In this document: positions 9,341 through 18,280 of the stretch, piece after piece
Numbering within the stretch: position 1 is the stretch's first letter
Layout: every line of letters starts with the position of its first letter
Assembly (NCBI RefSeq): GCF_963665445.1
Contig: NZ_OY762276.1
Coordinates: 2,989,501-3,053,500 of the forward strand
Length of the DNA: 64,000 bases
Source: an uncultured Desulfobulbus sp.
Lineage (GTDB): Bacteria > Desulfobacterota > Desulfobulbia > Desulfobulbales > Desulfobulbaceae
Reading direction: 5' to 3'
The notes under the pieces: model-generated
The model's database searches: none
What the model was told of the DNA's origin: nothing
What the model saw: only the letters and a program-made list of their open reading frames with translations
Translations under genes and position numbers: made by a program

Positions 9341-12300
9341 ATATCTCCCGAGCCCTCGCGCCTGCAACCATCGCCGGAAAACTCCGCCTGGGATTCGGCC
9401 TGGCCTTCCTCCTCATCGCCCTGATTATGATGGTCTGGTTGTGGAGCCTGCATACGGTCAACCAGGCCCGCAACACCATCACTCAATGCATGGCCATCGA
9501 ACGGACAGTGCTCAACATGGATCGTCTCCTGGAAAAGGCGCGGCGCCTCCATGGTGATTTTTTCCTGCAGTACAACCATATCGGCCTGAACACAGCCCAT
9601 GTCCAGTTTGCCCAGCCTTCGATTCGTCTGGTGGCCGAGGCCGTCTCGGCGAGCAGCGAGCTCAAGAAGATGATCGCCCGTTCCGGGGTGAATAAACGGT
9701 TGCACGGCCACCAGGTGGAGATCAATCTCTACCTGGCCTCAGCCAAACGCTTTGCCGATACCTCCATCGAATCCATAGAACTGATCACCCGGCTCGCCGC
9801 CCCGGACAACGGTCTGGAGGCCGCCTTTACCCAACAAATCCTCCGCCTGGAGAAGGCAACGGCTCAAATTCCCGCTCTGTCCGAGTTGCCCCGGAAAGTG
9901 CAGCTGCTCTTCCAGGAGTACAGGGTCAACCGGCAGCGCCATGTCATGCAGTCGATGTTCAATACCCTCAGCCACATAGACGATGACATCCCGGCCGCCC
10001 CCCCCGAAGGTTCCCGATCACTGCACGCACTGGCGGAGCAACTGCAACGGACAGGTGAGGATATCCTCGAGGTTGATGCGGACATTAAATCCAGGATCAA
10101 CGACTTCAACCTCCAATCGGCGACTGTGCAGCCCATTGCCCGCCTGCTGGTCGACGAGGCAGCCCAGGAGGTGGCCTCTGCCCAACAGGCGGCGGAGAAC
10201 AACATTCACGGTGCCATGCTCTCCCTGGCCTTCTGTCTGCTGACCACGATTATCACCGCCTTGGTGATCAGCCGTTTCATTTCCCAAACCATCAGCCAGC
10301 GTATAACGGTCCTGACCCGGTGTGCGGCCGATGTGCAAAAGGGGCAATTGGACATTCGTGCCGACGAATCCCCCTCCGACGAACTCGGACAGCTCGGGCA
10401 GACCTTGAACCTGATGAGCCGCCGCATTCGTTTGATGGTGGAGCAACTCGAGCAAACCATCTCCGAACGTACCGCTCAATTGCGGCTGTCCGAGTACCGA
10501 TTCCGCTCCATTGCCGATCAGTTGCCCCATGTCGGCATCATCGGTCTTGACCACCATGGCCGGGTATTTTTCTGGAACCACGCCTGTAAGCAACTCTATG
10601 GGCTCAGCAGCACGGAGGCCATGGGCAAGCCGCTTGCCGAACTTATCGCCCCCCAAGAGGAGCAGGGGCAGTTTGCAGATCGCCTCTCAGCCTGGTTGCG
10701 GCAGGAGCAGAGCATTGAGGGCGAAATGCAGTTCTGTCGCCAGGACGGCACTCCGGTACCGGTATATGTGGCCTCCTTTGATCTTGAGACCTCCGAGGGA
10801 GACAAGGAGCTGTACAGTATCCACCTGGATCTGAGCGAACTCAAACAGGTCGAGGAAGAGCGCGCCCTGCAGAGCCTGATCTATCGCAGTCTGTTTGAAC
10901 ATATCAGCAGCGGTGTGGGTGTCCTTGAAGCGGTGGACGAGGGACGGGATTTCCTGATCAAGGATGCCAATCCCGCAGTTGAGCGCATCGAGGGGTACCG
11001 CATTGACGAGATTCGAGGCCGCTCCATGACCGAATGTTTTCCAGGGGTCGAGCCAAGCGGCCTGCTCGCCATGCTGCAACGGGTCTGGCGTACAGGCAAG
11101 GCGGAGATCATGCCGCCGTTTTTCTATGCCTATCAGCATCGGCGGCGCTGGCGCCAGGGCCATCTCTACAAAATCCCCTCAGGTGAGGTGGTCATTGTCT
11201 ACGACGATATCACCGAGCTCAAACAGGGCGAGCGACAACGCCAGGCATTCGAGGCCAAACTGCAGCGCTCGCGCAAGATGGAGGCCATTGGCCTGCTGGC
11301 CGGCGGGGTGGCCCATGACCTCAACAATATTCTCTCGGGCATCGTCAGCTATCCGGACCTGCTGTTGTTGCAACTGGATGAAGATAGCGAACTGCGCAAG
11401 CCGATTCTCGCCATCCAGGAATCCGGTCAACGGGCTGCGGCTGTGGTGGCGGATCTATTGACCGTGGCCCGCGGCGTAAGCAGCGAGAAAAAAATATGTT
11501 CGCTCAATCAACTCATCAGCGAGTATTTCCAATCACCGGAGTTTGAGGCCCTGGCGCAGCTCTATCCCAATATCCAGTGGCACACAGAGTGTTCCAATCA
11601 GCTCTGGCCTTTTCCCTGTTCGCCGCTTCATATCAAAAAAAGTTTGATGAACCTGGTCACCAACGCAGCCGAGGCCATCGAAAACATCGGCATGGTCACC
11701 GTTTCCACCCGAAAACGGGAAGTAACCGAGTCTGAGGCGCAAGCGCAAGGCATTCAGCCCGGGGTCTATGTGCTGCTTGAGGTGATGGATTCCGGTTCCG
11801 GCATCGCCCAGGAAGATCTTGACCATATCTTTGAACCCTTTTATACCAGAAAAGTGATGGGACGAAGCGGCACCGGTCTGGGGCTTGCAGTGGTCTGGAA
11901 CACGGTCGAGGATCACAAGGGCGCGATTGCAGTGTCGAGTTCCGAACAGGGAACCATTTTTTCGCTCTCTTTTCCCGCAACCGAGCAGGAGGTTCAGCTC
12001 ATGGAGGAAAATGTCAATAACGAGATCTGCAGAGGGAACGGCGAAACCGTTTTAATCGTCGACGATGAACCCCTGCAGCGGGAAATCGCCACCCAGATTC
12101 TCGACACACTCGGTTACCACGCACTGGCCCTGCCCTCGGGCGAGGAGGCGGTGGCCTACCTCCAGGACCATCGGGTGGACCTGGTGCTGCTCGATATGAT
12201 CATGGGCACTGGCATCAACGGCCGGGAAACCTACGCCCGCATCATCCAACGCCATCCGGGCCAGAAGGCCCTGATCGTCAGCGGCTTTTCCGAAAACGAA

Positions 12301-12405
12301 GAGGTCCGCCAAGCCCTGCGCCTGGGGGTCTCCGCCTACCTGCAAAAGCCCTATGCCATCAGCAGTTTGAGCAGGGCCATCGTTTCCGCGCTCCAGACCT
12401 CCTGA
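9337..12405 (+). CDS. Hybrid sensor histidine kinase with HAMP, two PAS domains and a receiver
   Basis: 1022 residues, starting inside the stop of the binding-protein gene. Order: TM helix about 17-38; a roughly 250-residue periplasmic, largely helical sensor region; TM helix about 290-312; HAMP (about 310-365) followed by a short coiled coil; PAS 1 (about 384-510, FRSIADQLPHVGII); PAS 2 (about 515-630); HisKA with VAHDLNNIL (phosphoacceptor His about 660); HATPase with GTGLGLAVV; and a C-terminal receiver with VDDEP and phosphoacceptor Asp about 953 (LLDMIM). Phosphate probably moves from His to the attached receiver, which has no output domain, so a further partner is expected. None is adjacent. 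Confidence 0.9.
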   Translation: MNISRALAPATIAGKLRLGFGLAFLLIALIMMVWLWSLHTVNQARNTITQCMAIERTVLNMDRLLEKARRLHGDFFLQYNHIGLNTAHVQFAQPSIRLVAEAVSASSELKKMIARSGVNKRLHGHQVEINLYLASAKRFADTSIESIELITRLAAPDNGLEAAFTQQILRLEKATAQIPALSELPRKVQLLFQEYRVNRQRHVMQSMFNTLSHIDDDIPAAPPEGSRSLHALAEQLQRTGEDILEVDADIKSRINDFNLQSATVQPIARLLVDEAAQEVASAQQAAENNIHGAMLSLAFCLLTTIITALVISRFISQTISQRITVLTRCAADVQKGQLDIRADESPSDELGQLGQTLNLMSRRIRLMVEQLEQTISERTAQLRLSEYRFRSIADQLPHVGIIGLDHHGRVFFWNHACKQLYGLSSTEAMGKPLAELIAPQEEQGQFADRLSAWLRQEQSIEGEMQFCRQDGTPVPVYVASFDLETSEGDKELYSIHLDLSELKQVEEERALQSLIYRSLFEHISSGVGVLEAVDEGRDFLIKDANPAVERIEGYRIDEIRGRSMTECFPGVEPSGLLAMLQRVWRTGKAEIMPPFFYAYQHRRRWRQGHLYKIPSGEVVIVYDDITELKQGERQRQAFEAKLQRSRKMEAIGLLAGGVAHDLNNILSGIVSYPDLLLLQLDEDSELRKPILAIQESGQRAAAVVADLLTVARGVSSEKKICSLNQLISEYFQSPEFEALAQLYPNIQWHTECSNQLWPFPCSPLHIKKSLMNLVTNAAEAIENIGMVTVSTRKREVTESEAQAQGIQPGVYVLLEVMDSGSGIAQEDLDHIFEPFYTRKVMGRSGTGLGLAVVWNTVEDHKGAIAVSSSEQGTIFSLSFPATEQEVQLMEENVNNEICRGNGETVLIVDDEPLQREIATQILDTLGYHALALPSGEEAVAYLQDHRVDLVLLDMIMGTGINGRETYARIIQRHPGQKALIVSGFSENEEVRQALRLGVSAYLQKPYAISSLSRAIVSALQTS

Positions 12406-12451
12406 CCCCGTCCTCCCCGGAATTTGGGGGATATCCTCGCCGCAAATCCCG

Positions 12452-12480
12452 TTGACACTCGGAGGTAATTTCACTATAGA
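12452..12480 (+). promoter_or_regulatory. Strong sigma-70 promoter for the amino-acid transport operon
   Basis: A perfect TTGACA (12452-12457), a 17-base spacer and TATAGA (12475-12480). It lies in the gap after the histidine kinase and about 100 bases before the binding-protein start, so the transporter cluster is probably transcribed separately from the kinase operon. Confidence 0.65.
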
Positions 12481-12579
12481 CTCGACCATTGTTTGTCACC
12501 GCGCCAAGTTCTGGGCTGCCGGATTGACGTCTTTCCCCGGTTGCGTCCGGGAAAACAGCAACGATACAAGGATACTGCC

Positions 12580-13326
12580 ATGCTTCGCAAACATCTGCTG
12601 CTTCTGCTCAGTGCTCTGGTTCTGCTCAGCTCCCCCGCCCTGGCGGCCAGCAAATTAATCAACGGCATCGACGCCAACTTTCCGCCCTTTGCCTTTATCG
12701 ACAAAACCGGTGCTCCCAGCGGCTTCGATGTCGAGGCCATGAACTGGATTGCCAAGGATATGGGGGTTACGGTTGTCCATGAGCCGATCGAATGGGACGG
12801 CATCATCACCAGCCTTGTGACCAAAAAGATCGACATCATCGCCTCGGGCATGTCCATCACCGCCGACCGGGCCAAGCAGGTCAACTTCACTATCCCCTAC
12901 TGGGTGATCAAACAGGTGATGGTGACCAAAAAGGGTTCGCCCCTCAGCATCAACGACATCCTCACCGGCAAGAAAATTCTCGGTGTACAGCAGGGGACCT
13001 CCGAGGCCAAATGGCTCAAGGAGGAGGCCAAGGCCAAAGGATACAACTTCCAACTGCGCTATTACAACTCCTCACCCCTGGCCATTGAAGACATTCTCAA
13101 CGGCCGCATCGATGCCGCTGCCATGGACGATGCGCCGGCTTACGATGCAGCATCCAAGAAAGAGGTCCAGGTGCTCGGCACATTCGGCATGTCCGATGAA
13201 GAGTTCGGCTATGCGGTGCGTAAAGGGGACGACGAACTGCTGAAGAAGGTCAACGCCAGTCTGCACAAGCTGATGGCTTCTCCCGAGTGGGAGGCCCTGA
13301 AAAAGAAATATAAACCGGGCGAATGA
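12580..13326 (+). CDS. Amino-acid ABC transporter, periplasmic substrate-binding protein
   Basis: 248 residues from the ATG at 12580, which opens a clean signal peptide (MLRKHLLLLLSALVLLSS, cleavage near PALAA-S). The mature protein is a bacterial extracellular solute-binding family 3 fold: INGIDANFPPFAFID, GFDVEAMNWIAKD, IIASGMSITADRAKQVNFTIPY and GVQQGTSEAKWL. This family captures polar or basic amino acids for import. Two permeases and an ATPase follow, then amino-acid-linked enzymes. The specificity cannot be read by eye. Confidence 0.9.
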   Translation: MLRKHLLLLLSALVLLSSPALAASKLINGIDANFPPFAFIDKTGAPSGFDVEAMNWIAKDMGVTVVHEPIEWDGIITSLVTKKIDIIASGMSITADRAKQVNFTIPYWVIKQVMVTKKGSPLSINDILTGKKILGVQQGTSEAKWLKEEAKAKGYNFQLRYYNSSPLAIEDILNGRIDAAAMDDAPAYDAASKKEVQVLGTFGMSDEEFGYAVRKGDDELLKKVNASLHKLMASPEWEALKKKYKPGE

Positions 13327-13335
13327 TAACGGCAT

Positions 13336-13430
13336 CGTCAAAAGTCAAAAACTGAAAAGCATGTATTGTGAAATCAGTGCGTTATAGAGATAGAAACGTC
13401 ATTCTGGAGGCGTTTTGCGAGAATGACAAA
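13336..13430 (+). repeat. Dispersed intergenic hairpin element, copy 1
   Basis: Lies between the binding-protein stop and the first permease. It begins CGTCAAAAGTCAAAA and ends in a hairpin: GTCATTCT (13398-13405), 14-base loop, AGAATGAC (13420-13427), a perfect 8-bp stem. Related copies occur near 34853-34940 and, inverted, near 57866-57967, all with the same 14-base loop spacing. Located inside an operon, it may influence mRNA processing or relative expression of the two flanking genes. Confidence 0.65.
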
Positions 13431-13543
13431 AATCTTACAGCTGCGGGCGGGGTCGACGGCTCCGCCTGCACTGTTTTCAGCCGTTGCCCGTGCCGGTTGT
13501 TCGTTCGTCCTTAACCTCCCCTTTTGCCCAGTTTTCATTCGTC

Positions 13544-14224
13544 ATGCCCGCCTCCCTTGCCATTATTTTCGACTCCCTGCCCTACCTCCTGCTGGGTACC
13601 CTCAACACCGCCGGTATTGTCGTCGCGGCAATGCTTCTGGGTCTGGTGCTCGGTATCTGCATCGCGGTGGGCCTGGTCTACGGCAATCGTCTTGTTCGTG
13701 GGCTTTTCGGCTTCTATGTCTGGTTCTTTCGCGGCGTTCCGGTATTGGTGTTGCTGTTTCTCTTTTATTTCGGGCTGTTCACCTACCTCAACCTGCGCAT
13801 CAACGCCTTTTTCGCCATGGCCCTTGTCCTCGGAATGACCACCGGCGCCTACCAGGCCAACATCTTCAAGGGGGCGATGCTCTCCCTGCCGCGCGGCCAG
13901 TTCAAGGCGGCAAGCGCGCTCGGCATGAGTGACGGCCAGGCGATCCGCGCCATCATTTTGCCCCAGATCCTGCGTATCTCGATTCCTGCCTGGTCCAACG
14001 AATATTCCATCATCCTCAAAGACTCGGCCCTGGCCTTTGTCATCGGTGCCCCGGAAATCATGGCCAGGACCCATTTCGTGGCCTCACGCACCTATCAGCA
14101 CCTGCCGCTCTACATCACCGCCGGCCTGCTCTACTTTATCCTCACCTGGCTTGGCGTCTGGGGCCTGCGCAAATTGGAACAACGGGTCCGCATTCCCGGC
14201 TACACCCAACATGGTATGCAATGA
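13544..14224 (+). CDS. Amino-acid ABC transporter, permease
   Basis: 226 residues using the ATG at 13544 (MPASLAIIF); a longer start at 13484 would add 20 poorly hydrophobic residues. A HisM/GlnP-type inner-membrane permease with about five TM helices, the conserved FRGVPVLVLLFLFYFGL segment, and the EAA-like coupling loop (QFKAASALGMSDGQAIRAIILPQ) that contacts the ATPase. Its last codons overlap the ATPase start (ATGA at 14221). Confidence 0.9.
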   Translation: MPASLAIIFDSLPYLLLGTLNTAGIVVAAMLLGLVLGICIAVGLVYGNRLVRGLFGFYVWFFRGVPVLVLLFLFYFGLFTYLNLRINAFFAMALVLGMTTGAYQANIFKGAMLSLPRGQFKAASALGMSDGQAIRAIILPQILRISIPAWSNEYSIILKDSALAFVIGAPEIMARTHFVASRTYQHLPLYITAGLLYFILTWLGVWGLRKLEQRVRIPGYTQHGMQ

Positions 14225-14988
14225 GTACAACTTCCCCGCCCATTCTTCGGGTCGACAATATCAGCAAATCTTTCGGTGAGATCTGTATCCTCAAATCGGT
14301 CAGCCTGACCCTGCGCAAGGGCGAGATCAAGGTCCTGATCGGCCCCTCCGGGGGCGGAAAATCGACCCTGTTGCAGTGCATCAACTGCCTGGTCCAACCC
14401 GATGGGGGCGAGATCTACCTCGACGGCGTCCACATCGACCGCAGCCGCAAGAGCGATCTCTATCGCCTCCGCCAGGAGGTGGGCATGATCTTTCAGGATT
14501 TCAACCTCTTTGACCACCTCACCGCTCTGGACAACATCACCATCGCCCTGCGCAAGGTGAAACAGATCGGCAAGAAGGAGGCACTTGCGCGCGCCCGTTT
14601 CGAGCTTGAACAGGTCGGGCTTGCGGAAAAAGGCGAGCTCTACCCGGCCCAACTCTCAGGCGGGCAGAAACAGCGGGTCGCCATTGCCCGCGCCCTGGCC
14701 ATGGATCCCAAGGTCCTGCTCCTGGACGAACCGACCTCGGCTCTGGATCCGGAGCTGATTGGCGAGGTGATCACCGTTATCCGCAACCTGGCGACCAAAG
14801 GCATGACCATGATCATGGCCACCCACCAGATCAGCCTGATCTCCACCATTGCCGACGATATCCTCTTCATGGAAAGCGGCGCCATCGTCGAGCAGGGCAC
14901 GCCGGCCCAACTGCTGGCTGCGGGCAGCGGCTCTAAGAGCCAGGGATTCTGCGACCGGCTCAACGACCTGGCCGACGGTGGCTGCTGA
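14221..14988 (+). CDS. Amino-acid ABC transporter, ATP-binding protein
   Basis: 255 residues. Walker A GPSGGGKST, Q-loop region MIFQDFNLFDHL, signature LSGGQKQR, Walker B VLLLDEPTSALDPE and the H-loop (MATHQ) are all intact. This matches the GlnQ/HisP polar amino-acid subfamily. It starts four bases inside the first permease gene and its TGA overlaps the second permease ATG, consistent with a tightly coupled operon that makes a heterodimeric permease with one kind of ATPase. Confidence 0.93.
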   Translation: MSTTSPPILRVDNISKSFGEICILKSVSLTLRKGEIKVLIGPSGGGKSTLLQCINCLVQPDGGEIYLDGVHIDRSRKSDLYRLRQEVGMIFQDFNLFDHLTALDNITIALRKVKQIGKKEALARARFELEQVGLAEKGELYPAQLSGGQKQRVAIARALAMDPKVLLLDEPTSALDPELIGEVITVIRNLATKGMTMIMATHQISLISTIADDILFMESGAIVEQGTPAQLLAAGSGSKSQGFCDRLNDLADGGC

Positions 14989-15656
14989 TGGTTGAGTTTT
15001 CGCCCTTTTATCAGGAGCTGTTTGCAGCGCTCAACCGCGGCCTGCTGATGAGCCTGGCCCTGATCATCCCCTCGGCCATCGGCGGGGTCTGCATCGGCAT
15101 CTCGGCCGGTGCGGTCCGTGTTTTTGCCGGCCCCTGGGCACGCAGGCTGGGCGACGGCTACGCAGCCCTGTTCCGAGGCACGCCGCTGGTGGTGCAGCTC
15201 TTCGTGCTCTACTTCGGCCTGCCCAACCTCGGCCTCTATCTCACGCCCTATGCAGCGGCGGTAATCGGGTTCATGCTCTGCAGCGGCGCCTACCAGTCCG
15301 AATACGTGCGGGGCGCGCTGCTCTCGATCAAGCGGGGCCAGTACCTCGGGGCCCAGGCCCTGGGCTTCACCACCTGGCAGAGCGTGGTCCACATCATCGT
15401 GCCCCAGGCCATCCGCCGGGCGATCCACGGCTGCGGCAACGAGATCATCTACCTGATCAAGTACTCCTCCCTGGCCTATATCGTTACCTGCATGGAGTTG
15501 ACCGGCGAAGGCAAGACCGTGGCCACCGAATATTTCCGCTTCACCGAAGTCTTTGCCATCATCGGCCTCTACTATCTGCTGCTTGTCACCCTGGCCATCT
15601 TTCTCCTCAAAAAAATCGAACAGCGGCTGTTTATCCCCGGTTTCGGCCACCAATAA
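14988..15656 (+). CDS. Amino-acid ABC transporter, second permease
   Basis: 222 residues, overlapping the ATPase stop by one base. HisQ/GlnP-type permease: FRGTPLVVQLFVLYFGLP, five predicted TM helices, and the coupling loop GQYLGAQALGFTTWQSVVHIIVPQA. It pairs with the permease at 13544-14224. The C-terminus RLFIPGFGHQ resembles that of the first permease (RVRIPGYTQH), indicating an ancient duplication. Confidence 0.9.
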   Translation: MVEFSPFYQELFAALNRGLLMSLALIIPSAIGGVCIGISAGAVRVFAGPWARRLGDGYAALFRGTPLVVQLFVLYFGLPNLGLYLTPYAAAVIGFMLCSGAYQSEYVRGALLSIKRGQYLGAQALGFTTWQSVVHIIVPQAIRRAIHGCGNEIIYLIKYSSLAYIVTCMELTGEGKTVATEYFRFTEVFAIIGLYYLLLVTLAIFLLKKIEQRLFIPGFGHQ

Positions 15657-15695
15657 ACCTCGGCACCTCCGCTGTCCTTGAACAAAAACGATTCC

Positions 15696-17081
15696 ATGCC
15701 TCTCTACAGCCCTATTACTCCAAACATCCGCGCCCGCATCGAGGAGCAGTTGAGTCCCGGCTCGATCGTCACCGCCGCCAAGGAGATTGCCGATGCTGCC
15801 TCCGATGGTTCCGGTCTCAATTTCCCCCCCGAACTGGTGGTACGTGCCCGCACGGTTGCAGATGTGCAGCACCTGCTGCGGCTGGCCAACCAGTACCGCT
15901 TCCCGGTGATTCCGCGCGGCGGTGGTTCCGGTCTGGCCGGGGCCTGTCTGGCCGATCTGGGCGGTGTGGTGCTCTCCACCCGCGGACTCAACTCCATTCG
16001 CCACATCGACCCGGCCAACTTCACCATGGAGGTGGAGGCCGGGGTGATCAGCAACCAGGTCCGGGAGGCGGCGGCAGGTTGCGACCTCTTCTATCCGCCG
16101 GATCCGGCGGGTATGGACCTGAGTACCATCGGCGGCAACGCCGCCACCGATGCCGGCGGCCCGGCCTGTGTCAAGTACGGCACCACCCGCGACTATATCC
16201 TCGGTCTGGAGGCGGTCCTGCCCAGCGGCGAGCTGATCACCACCGGTGTCCGCACCCGCAAAGGGGTGGTGGGCTACGACATGACCAATCTCCTGGTGGG
16301 CAGCGAGGGGACCCTGGGGGTGATCACCGCCCTGACCCTGAAGCTCATCCCCCGCCCACCGGCCACGGTCAGCGCACTCTGCGCCTTTCGCTCCATGGGG
16401 GATGCCATGCGGGCCGTGGCGAAAATCATGGCTCAAGGGCACCTGCCCAGTGCGATCGAGTTTCTCGATAGCCGCTGCCTGGATCTGATCGGGGAGATGC
16501 TGCCCTTTGCCCTGCCCGGAGGAAAGCCCTCGCTGCTGTTGATCGAACTCGATGGGCCCCTCTCCCAGATAGCCGGAGAACTGGAAACGGTCCTTGCCCT
16601 GGCAGGGGAGGAAGGTGCCTTTGAAACCCTGCAGGCAGCGGATGAGGCCAAACGGCAGCAGATCTGGGACGTGCGCCGCCAGGTGAGCCTGCGCATCCAC
16701 GATTACGCCGCCCTCTACATCTCCGAGGACGTGGCCGTGCCGCTGAGCGCCATCGCCCGTCTGGTCGATGCCCTTCCCGAATATGAACGCAGGTATGGAC
16801 TGGAGATCTTTGCCTTTGGCCATGCCGGCGACGGCAATATCCATCTCAACATCACCACCCAGGATAGAGCCCGGCGACCGCGGGTCATGGAGGGGGTGCG
16901 CGCCCTGCTGCAGCTGGTGCTCTCTCTGGCCGGCACCATCTCCGGGGAGCACGGCATCGGCCTTGCCAAGCGCGAGTTCCTCGCCATGGAGCTCTCCCCG
17001 ACCTCGATCAGCCTGCAGAAGGGGATCAAGGCGCTGTTTGATCCCAACCAGATCCTCAACCCGGGCAAGGTATTTCCATGA
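15696..17081 (+). CDS. FAD-linked oxidase, GlcD / D-lactate dehydrogenase family
   Basis: 461 residues from the ATG at 15696; a TTG at 15678 is an alternative and neither has a good Shine-Dalgarno. The PCMH-type FAD domain shows IPRGGGSGLAGAC and a GGNAATDAGGP segment. The C-terminal oxidase domain has FGHAGDGNIHLN and SGEHGIGLAKREF, typical of GlcD, which oxidises 2-hydroxy acids such as glycolate or D-lactate to 2-oxo acids. No iron-sulfur partner (GlcF type) is adjacent and none is fused, so the electron acceptor is unclear. It lies between the transporter and an aminotransferase and overlaps the latter by four bases. Confidence 0.88.
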   Translation: MPLYSPITPNIRARIEEQLSPGSIVTAAKEIADAASDGSGLNFPPELVVRARTVADVQHLLRLANQYRFPVIPRGGGSGLAGACLADLGGVVLSTRGLNSIRHIDPANFTMEVEAGVISNQVREAAAGCDLFYPPDPAGMDLSTIGGNAATDAGGPACVKYGTTRDYILGLEAVLPSGELITTGVRTRKGVVGYDMTNLLVGSEGTLGVITALTLKLIPRPPATVSALCAFRSMGDAMRAVAKIMAQGHLPSAIEFLDSRCLDLIGEMLPFALPGGKPSLLLIELDGPLSQIAGELETVLALAGEEGAFETLQAADEAKRQQIWDVRRQVSLRIHDYAALYISEDVAVPLSAIARLVDALPEYERRYGLEIFAFGHAGDGNIHLNITTQDRARRPRVMEGVRALLQLVLSLAGTISGEHGIGLAKREFLAMELSPTSISLQKGIKALFDPNQILNPGKVFP

Positions 17082-18280
17082 ATCCCCGCAACCCCTTGCT
17101 GAGCAAACGGGTGGGCAACATCGCCGTCTCCGCCACCAAGGCCATGGCGGAAAAGGCGGCTCTGAGAGGGGATTGCGTCAGCCTTGGTCAGGGGGTGCCG
17201 TCCTTTGCCACGCCCGGAGAAGTGGTTGTCCAGATCACGGAGATGCTCGCCACCAATCCGGCCTGCGGCAAGTACACCCTGCAGACCGGGATGCTTGCGC
17301 TGCGCCGGCGCATTGCCCGCCAGCTTTCAGAGGAACAGGGCATCAGCATCGATCCCGAGCGGGAGATCTGCCTCACCGTCGGCGCCATGGAAGGACTGCT
17401 GGCCGCCTTGATGAGCCTGGTGGATCCGGGCGACGAGGTCATTCTCCCTTCCCCGACCTATGCCTCCTATACCGAACAGATCCACCTCTGCGGCGGAGTA
17501 CCGGTGTATGCACCGCTCAATACCGATTGGAGCCTGGATCTGGAGGCGATCGCCCGCGCGATCACCCCGAAAACCAGGGCCCTGATGCTGTGCAACCCCG
17601 GCAACCCCACCGGCAATCTCATCGGCAACCGGGAGGTGATGGAGCTCTGCGCGTTGGCCCTCAAGCACAACTTCGTGCTGATTTTCGATGCCACCTACGA
17701 CTACCTGGTCTACGGCCGGGCAATGCCGCTCAACCCGCTGTCGCTGCCGCAATACCGGGAGCATGTGGTGAGCGTCTCCTCGCTCTCGAAAAAATTCGCC
17801 CTCACCGGCTGGCGGATAGGCTGGGTGACCGCAACGGAATCACTTATGGAGGGCATCATGAAGGTCCATGATGCCGCCACCATCTGCGCGCCCACGCCTT
17901 CGCAGTTCGCAGCCCTGGCCGCTCTGGACATGGATGGCCAGTGGCTGGAGGAGTGCCGCAGACAACTCGATTGCCGACGGCAACTCTGCTGCCAGCGCCT
18001 GGACGCGCTTGGCGACTATTTCAGCTATGTGCCGCCCCAAGGGGCCTTTTACGTGATGGCGCGCTACCTGTTCAGCGACCGTCCTTCCCATGAGGTGGCC
18101 GACAGCCTCCTGGATGGCGCGCGAGTGATTACCATCCCCGGCGGATCGTACGGGCCGGGAGGCGAGGGACATCTCCGCCTCTCCTTTGGAGGGGAGGAGA
18201 CGGAGATCAATGCGGCCTTTGACCGGATTGAAGCCTGGTTGCAATTGGGGCGGATTTCTTCACCGAAACAGGGGCGTTAG
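17078..18280 (+). CDS. Class I/II PLP-dependent aminotransferase
   Basis: 400 residues, starting inside the oxidase stop (ATGA). Fold-type I aminotransferase: LGQGVPSFATP near the N-terminus, CNPGNPTGN (substrate/PLP Asn), the internal FDATYDYLVYG, and SLSKKFALTGWRIGW with the PLP lysine about 238, followed by an Arg near the C-terminus (LRLSF) for the substrate carboxylate. It interconverts an amino acid and its 2-oxo acid. Together with the importer and the 2-hydroxy acid oxidase it suggests a small catabolic module. The 3' end overlaps convergent moaA by four bases, leaving no room for a terminator. Confidence 0.88.
   Translation: MNPRNPLLSKRVGNIAVSATKAMAEKAALRGDCVSLGQGVPSFATPGEVVVQITEMLATNPACGKYTLQTGMLALRRRIARQLSEEQGISIDPEREICLTVGAMEGLLAALMSLVDPGDEVILPSPTYASYTEQIHLCGGVPVYAPLNTDWSLDLEAIARAITPKTRALMLCNPGNPTGNLIGNREVMELCALALKHNFVLIFDATYDYLVYGRAMPLNPLSLPQYREHVVSVSSLSKKFALTGWRIGWVTATESLMEGIMKVHDAATICAPTPSQFAALAALDMDGQWLEECRRQLDCRRQLCCQRLDALGDYFSYVPPQGAFYVMARYLFSDRPSHEVADSLLDGARVITIPGGSYGPGGEGHLRLSFGGEETEINAAFDRIEAWLQLGRISSPKQGR

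Noticed and set aside
14640..16952. 770-codon reverse-strand frame
   Set aside because: It lies antisense to the ABC ATPase, the permease and the FAD oxidase, all with clear motifs. Long antisense frames are common in GC-rich DNA.
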